From contig JAUCBN010000013.1 in the NCBI GenBank assembly GCA_035048815.1, forward strand, positions 384,501 to 448,500: a DNA stretch of 64,000 bases, given 5' to 3'. The DNA comes from Abelmoschus esculentus (taxonomy: Eukaryota; Streptophyta; Magnoliopsida; Malvales; Malvaceae). Shown here one piece after another: positions 60,241-64,000 of the stretch. How positions within the stretch are numbered: the first letter of the stretch is position 1; every line of letters begins with the position of its first letter. Made by a program: the position numbers and the translations under genes. The notes under the pieces are model-generated. The model had not been told where the DNA came from. It was given only the letters and a program-made list of their open reading frames with translations, and searched no databases.

Positions 60241-60934
60241 TTTTTAATATTATTTGTTTTGCGCGGCAGAAGTGGGTGTCCAAATTTTTAGTATGAATAT
60301 ATAAATAAACATAATAAATAAATAGTTTTTTTTTGTTATATTAAAAAAATAACTTATTTTTTCTAAACAAATAAATAACTTAAATTATATACAAATAAAT
60401 AATAATAGTAAACAACTAATTCTGATCTTTCTTCTTTTTTGTTTTGTCAACACACCAAATTCTATGTGTTCTAAAATAATTTTTTTTTGTTTTCCTTCAC
60501 TTTCTTGTTCCATAAACATTCCATGATTGACCTGAAAAAATGCCAAGAAATCAGCTTCATTTCCATATCCCTATAAAGCCTGAAAACCCCACAATTCAGA
60601 CAGCCATTAATATTTGTGTTTTCAACCTCAAGCTTCAAGCTGGCCTCGTTTTTATAATCATTGATTAATCTAATGGCATCTTCAACTTACCAAAAAAAAA
60701 TCCACAAAACCAATCAAAAACGAAAGAAAATTAATACTACCAACTGTCTTGTTGTCTTATTTGTTTATTGAGTTAATGATTCTCACGTCCCACATTATAG
60801 TATGCACCCTTTTCCTTCAAGCTAACTCCACCTTCTTCCCTTCCAAATCTGATTCCAGAACCTTTGGGTTTTACCAAGAAATAGAATTGTTGTTGTTTTC
60901 AATATTTGTAAATAAGTTGTTGCCATTGCCTGCC

Positions 60935-63736
60935 ATGGCAGAAGTCCTTCATTTGCCTTCATCTCAGAGCACCAACAATTCTTCTTCAGCTTCTTCTTCT
61001 TCTTCTTCTCCTGAAGATGCGTTATCCTGTTCACCACGGACAACCTTAACCTGCGGTCATGGTGATGAGGATGGGTTTGTTAATGTAACAGGCGGTGGCC
61101 CAGGAAGAGGAGAAAGAAAGGAAACCGGGAAGAATGGAGAGAAACAGAAGAGAGATCATTTGTCTTTGTTGGCTTTGCTTGTGACCTTTTGTAGGAAAAC
61201 ATTGAGTTCTTGTAGAAGAAGTGATAGAAGAGAGCTTCGTGCTATGGAGGTCGGTTGCCCAACCAATGTCAAACACGTGGCCCATGTTACCTTTGATAAG
61301 TTCCATGGCTTCTTGGGTTTGCCTGTTGAGTTTGAGCCTGAAGTTCCAAGGCGAGCTCCTAGTGCAAGGTGGTTCCTTTTTCCTTCTTTGCTCATGTTTT
61401 TTTGGGGATTTTCTCTCCTTGCTCCTACTGAAATTAAGGGTTTTCTGATTCCTTTTTGACGATTTTATTGGTGTATATGAAGTTGCTGGGACTGGGACTC
61501 AAAATTGCTAAAAGAATAGGGATTTAAATTGGAACATTAGTGAATGTGTTGTGGGGTTATTACATATTATTATTTCTTATAATAACGATTTGAAGCGGTG
61601 CCACTACCATTATATAACGATCGTTATTGCAGTAGCAGACGACTATTTGAATCCATAAACCAATAGCTGAAACTTGGTTGATTCAGATAGCTACATAAGT
61701 AATGTGCATTTTCCAATAGGTACTTATGAACTGCAATTCTGATAACATTAAACCAGATTCTGGAATTTCTCTACTTTTCCATTCCATTTCTATGATGTTG
61801 TACTTGTATTAGCTTATCAAGTTCTTTGAAGTTTGAACTATTTAGAAGGAAACATAATTATATGAGAAGCTGGATAGTGTTAACTACTTACCAAGGATTT
61901 TGTTTCAATTCTTCTAATTTCTGGTAAAACATTGCCATTTTTCTTGCTTATCCATATGCATCATAATTTTTTATGAATATTGAACCTTGAAACTCCAGAC
62001 AAGATATAGACTTGAGAATTGACATCATAACTTTTTTGGCAGTACATCTGTGTTTGGAGTTTCGACAGAATCGATGCAGTTGTCCTATGACTCGAGAGGC
62101 AACAGTGTGCCAACAATACTCTTGCTAATGCAATGCCGCTTGTATGCTCAAGGAGGCTTGCAGGTTTTGTTTATCAGTTCATCTTTTCTCTTCAATAAGC
62201 ATTTCCACTTTCCTGAATGTCAATTTGTTTTCGCGTTTCTGGTTTAAGATTTATGACTTCACATGCAGACAGAAGGGATTTTTAGGATTAATGGAGAAAA
62301 TAGAGTGGAGGAGTATGTTAGAGAAAAACTAAATGATGGAGTAGTTCCAGAAGGGGTTGATGCACACTGTTTGGCTGGACTAATTAAGGTACATCAGTGT
62401 CAATTATTTTGTTCTTTTTGGTACATATGAATGTCGAATAGTGCTCGATTTCTTGATCATGACCACCCTTTCCAAGGCTTGAAAGTTACAGTTCATCAAC
62501 CAAGTTAAGTTCCGGGTTGGACAATTATCTATGATCTCATAGCTCCCTTTTCACTCTGAATATCAGTAGGATGATTCTGGGAAATTGCATCTTCTAGCAG
62601 GAAATTACTTTCAGCCATCATAGGCAACTCTTTGACAGTAACTCGATATCTTTATTCATATGCATGGATGCATGTTGTCCTTGTGCATATCAACATACAT
62701 CCTGGAAACATGATTTTAACTGTTAACACATATCTTTTTTGAAATTTACCCTTTTTTTTCAAATTGCAATACTCTAGTTTGGTGTTTGTTACTGTTAGGC
62801 TTGGTTCAGAGAACTTCCTAGTGGAGTTTTGGATTCCTTAAACCCTGAACAAGTAATGCAATGCCATACGGAAGAGCAGTGTGTCGAGTTTGCAAAGCTT
62901 CTACCTCCAACAGAATATGCTTTACTGGATTGGGCCATCAATCTCATGGCTGATGTTGTTGAGTATGAACATCTCAACAAGATGAATGAGCACAATATTG
63001 CCGTGGTTTTTGCACCAAACATGACTCGGGTGAGTGTCTGTCTACAACATCGAACACCCGAAAATGTACATTAGTAAAGCCCTCATTTATTCAAATATTA
63101 GAAGAAAAAAGTTGATGTAGATGGTATTTGAGTTGATTGATGGTTCAATGAACTTCTCTTATGGACTATGGCTTATTTTGGTTGTAGATGGATGATCCTT
63201 TAACCGCACTGATGTATGCAGTCCAGGTGATGAAATTTCTCAAGACACTTATCTTGAGGACCGTACAAGAAAGAAAGGTTTCAGTGGTAGAGCCTACACT
63301 GGCATCCCATCTTGAGCCTTTAACTGGTGACAGAGTTCAGAGGATTTCGGTCCCATGCATTCGAGATACCGAAAACGTTAATTTAGAGACCGAGACAACA
63401 TTTATAGCTGAAGAACCTTTAACAGAATGTTTCAGGAATTCTGGTCCAAACAACGAGACAGTGGACGGAGATCACGGTCTGCTACCCTCGATCTGCAAAC
63501 GAATCTCCGATGAAGATCATTCTAAACAGACACCAGCTCCGGTTGAAACCTTCATCAGTGAAAAAGATACCACTGTAATTACCAATCCCAAGTGTGGTAA
63601 ATCAAGTAATTCAAGTCCGGAGAATGTGCCTAAACAAATCATACATGAGAGTAGAAACCCTGTTGGAAAAACCACAGAAACATGCAACCTGAGCCGCATA
63701 AATTCAAGGGTAGAACGTACCGAAGCATGGCGTTGA
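60935..63736 (+). CDS. ROP GTPase-activating protein with CRIB motif
   Basis: Five exons (60935-61368, 62043-62163, 62269-62388, 62799-63029, 63188-63736) give 484 residues. These plant RopGAPs switch off ROP/RAC small GTPases by stimulating GTP hydrolysis at the plasma membrane, controlling polar growth and stress signalling. After a Ser-rich N-terminus (an SSSSSS run coded by a TTC repeat) comes the CRIB motif at about 104-130 (EVGCPTNVKHVAHVTFDKFHGFLGLP), then the RhoGAP domain from about 144 to 330. The arginine finger is Arg191 in TEGIFRIN. HCLAGLIKAWFRELPSGVLD, LLPPTEYALLDWAINLMADV and NIAVVFAPNMTRMDDPLTAL are the other conserved blocks. The C-terminal 150 residues are polar and probably disordered. 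The start MAEVLHLPSS is chosen over an upstream in-frame ATG at 60749, whose extension looks like leader sequence. Confidence 0.94.
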
Positions 63737-64000
63737 AGGATACTCAAAACACTGGTTAGACCTTAACTGATACTCTTAACAAGATTGGGAAATTTTCATA
63801 TGTATTTCCTGTTTGATGAATAATAGGTTGGTTTGCTTAATCTTGTGCAACATGACACCACCATCACCACCCGTCCGCCACCACCATTTAACATTGTAAT
63901 GTTATCAGTATGATCACTTTAGCATTGTCCTTCACTCCCTCACTGCTTCTGATATACTGCATGAAGTTGAATTTTCTCCCATGAAGAATCTGAATATGAG
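63737..64000 (+). other. 3' UTR of the ROP-GAP gene
   Basis: Downstream of the stop codon, AATAATAG near 63820 and TGTATTTCC are plausible parts of a polyadenylation region. A CCACCATCACCACCCGTCCG run follows. Nothing else is visible before the window ends. Confidence 0.4.

Larger units (their letters stand above)
57200..60934. other. AT-rich intergenic DNA
   Basis: No gene is supported. It contains a tRNA-like fragment (57408-57466), an hAT-type element (57919-58446), long AT-rich DNA (58450-60100) with no discernible structure, and a SINE copy (60107-60240). From about 60420 to 60934 is the upstream region and 5' leader of the ROP-GAP gene, in which I could not identify a convincing TATA box. 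Confidence 0.55.

Overview
This is a window of plant nuclear DNA. It is very AT-rich, its genes are split by short GT-AG introns, and the families present (TFL1/CEN-type PEBP, PLATZ, plant CRIB-RhoGAP, DUF1475-like) are typical of flowering plants. The PEBP protein closely resembles CEN/SP proteins I know from cotton, so a Malvaceae species (Gossypium or a relative) is my best guess, but this is inference. All splice sites and start codons below were assigned by eye. Every multi-exon coding sequence I give closes in frame.

Layout. 1-3400: repeats. 3420-7450 (-): a membrane-anchored coiled-coil protein. 7450-12550: repeats, including a well-preserved hAT-type element with a perfect 8-bp target duplication. 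12554-13090 (+): an intronless AIG2-like gamma-glutamylcyclotransferase. 13554-15792 (-): a nine-exon serine carboxypeptidase-like protein. 15850-21868: AT-rich repeats with a Mutator-type MITE and an hAT-type element. 21869-23595 (-): a PLATZ zinc-binding transcription factor whose last intron is largely made of two MITEs. 23640-31375: LTR-type remnants, a diverged ~185-bp satellite array and an hAT element inside that array. 31376-36456 (-): a nine-exon membrane protein made of two homologous halves. 36640-42137: dispersed repeats and a possible non-coding transcript. 42138-43019 (-): a CEN/TFL1-type PEBP gene. 43140-53440: repeats, including a 762-bp near-palindrome, a Copia primer-binding site, a CACTA end and a gene relic. 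53441-56699 (-): the mitochondrial copper chaperone COX11. 57200-60934: repeats. 60935-63736 (+): a ROP GTPase-activating protein with a CRIB motif.

The genes do not form a shared pathway. They are independent genes separated by repeat-rich spacers, as is usual in plants. The repeats are the less ordinary part. At least four families recur within this one window: hAT-type elements ending in TAGGGGTG, MITEs with a core of degenerate telomere-like CCTAAA motifs, a tRNA-derived SINE, and Mutator-type palindromic MITEs. I did not find a new multi-gene system. The items most worth checking are the large inverted repeat, the two-MITE PLATZ intron, the internal exon-by-exon duplication in the DUF1475-like gene, the carboxypeptidase substitution next to its oxyanion motif, and the satellite array.
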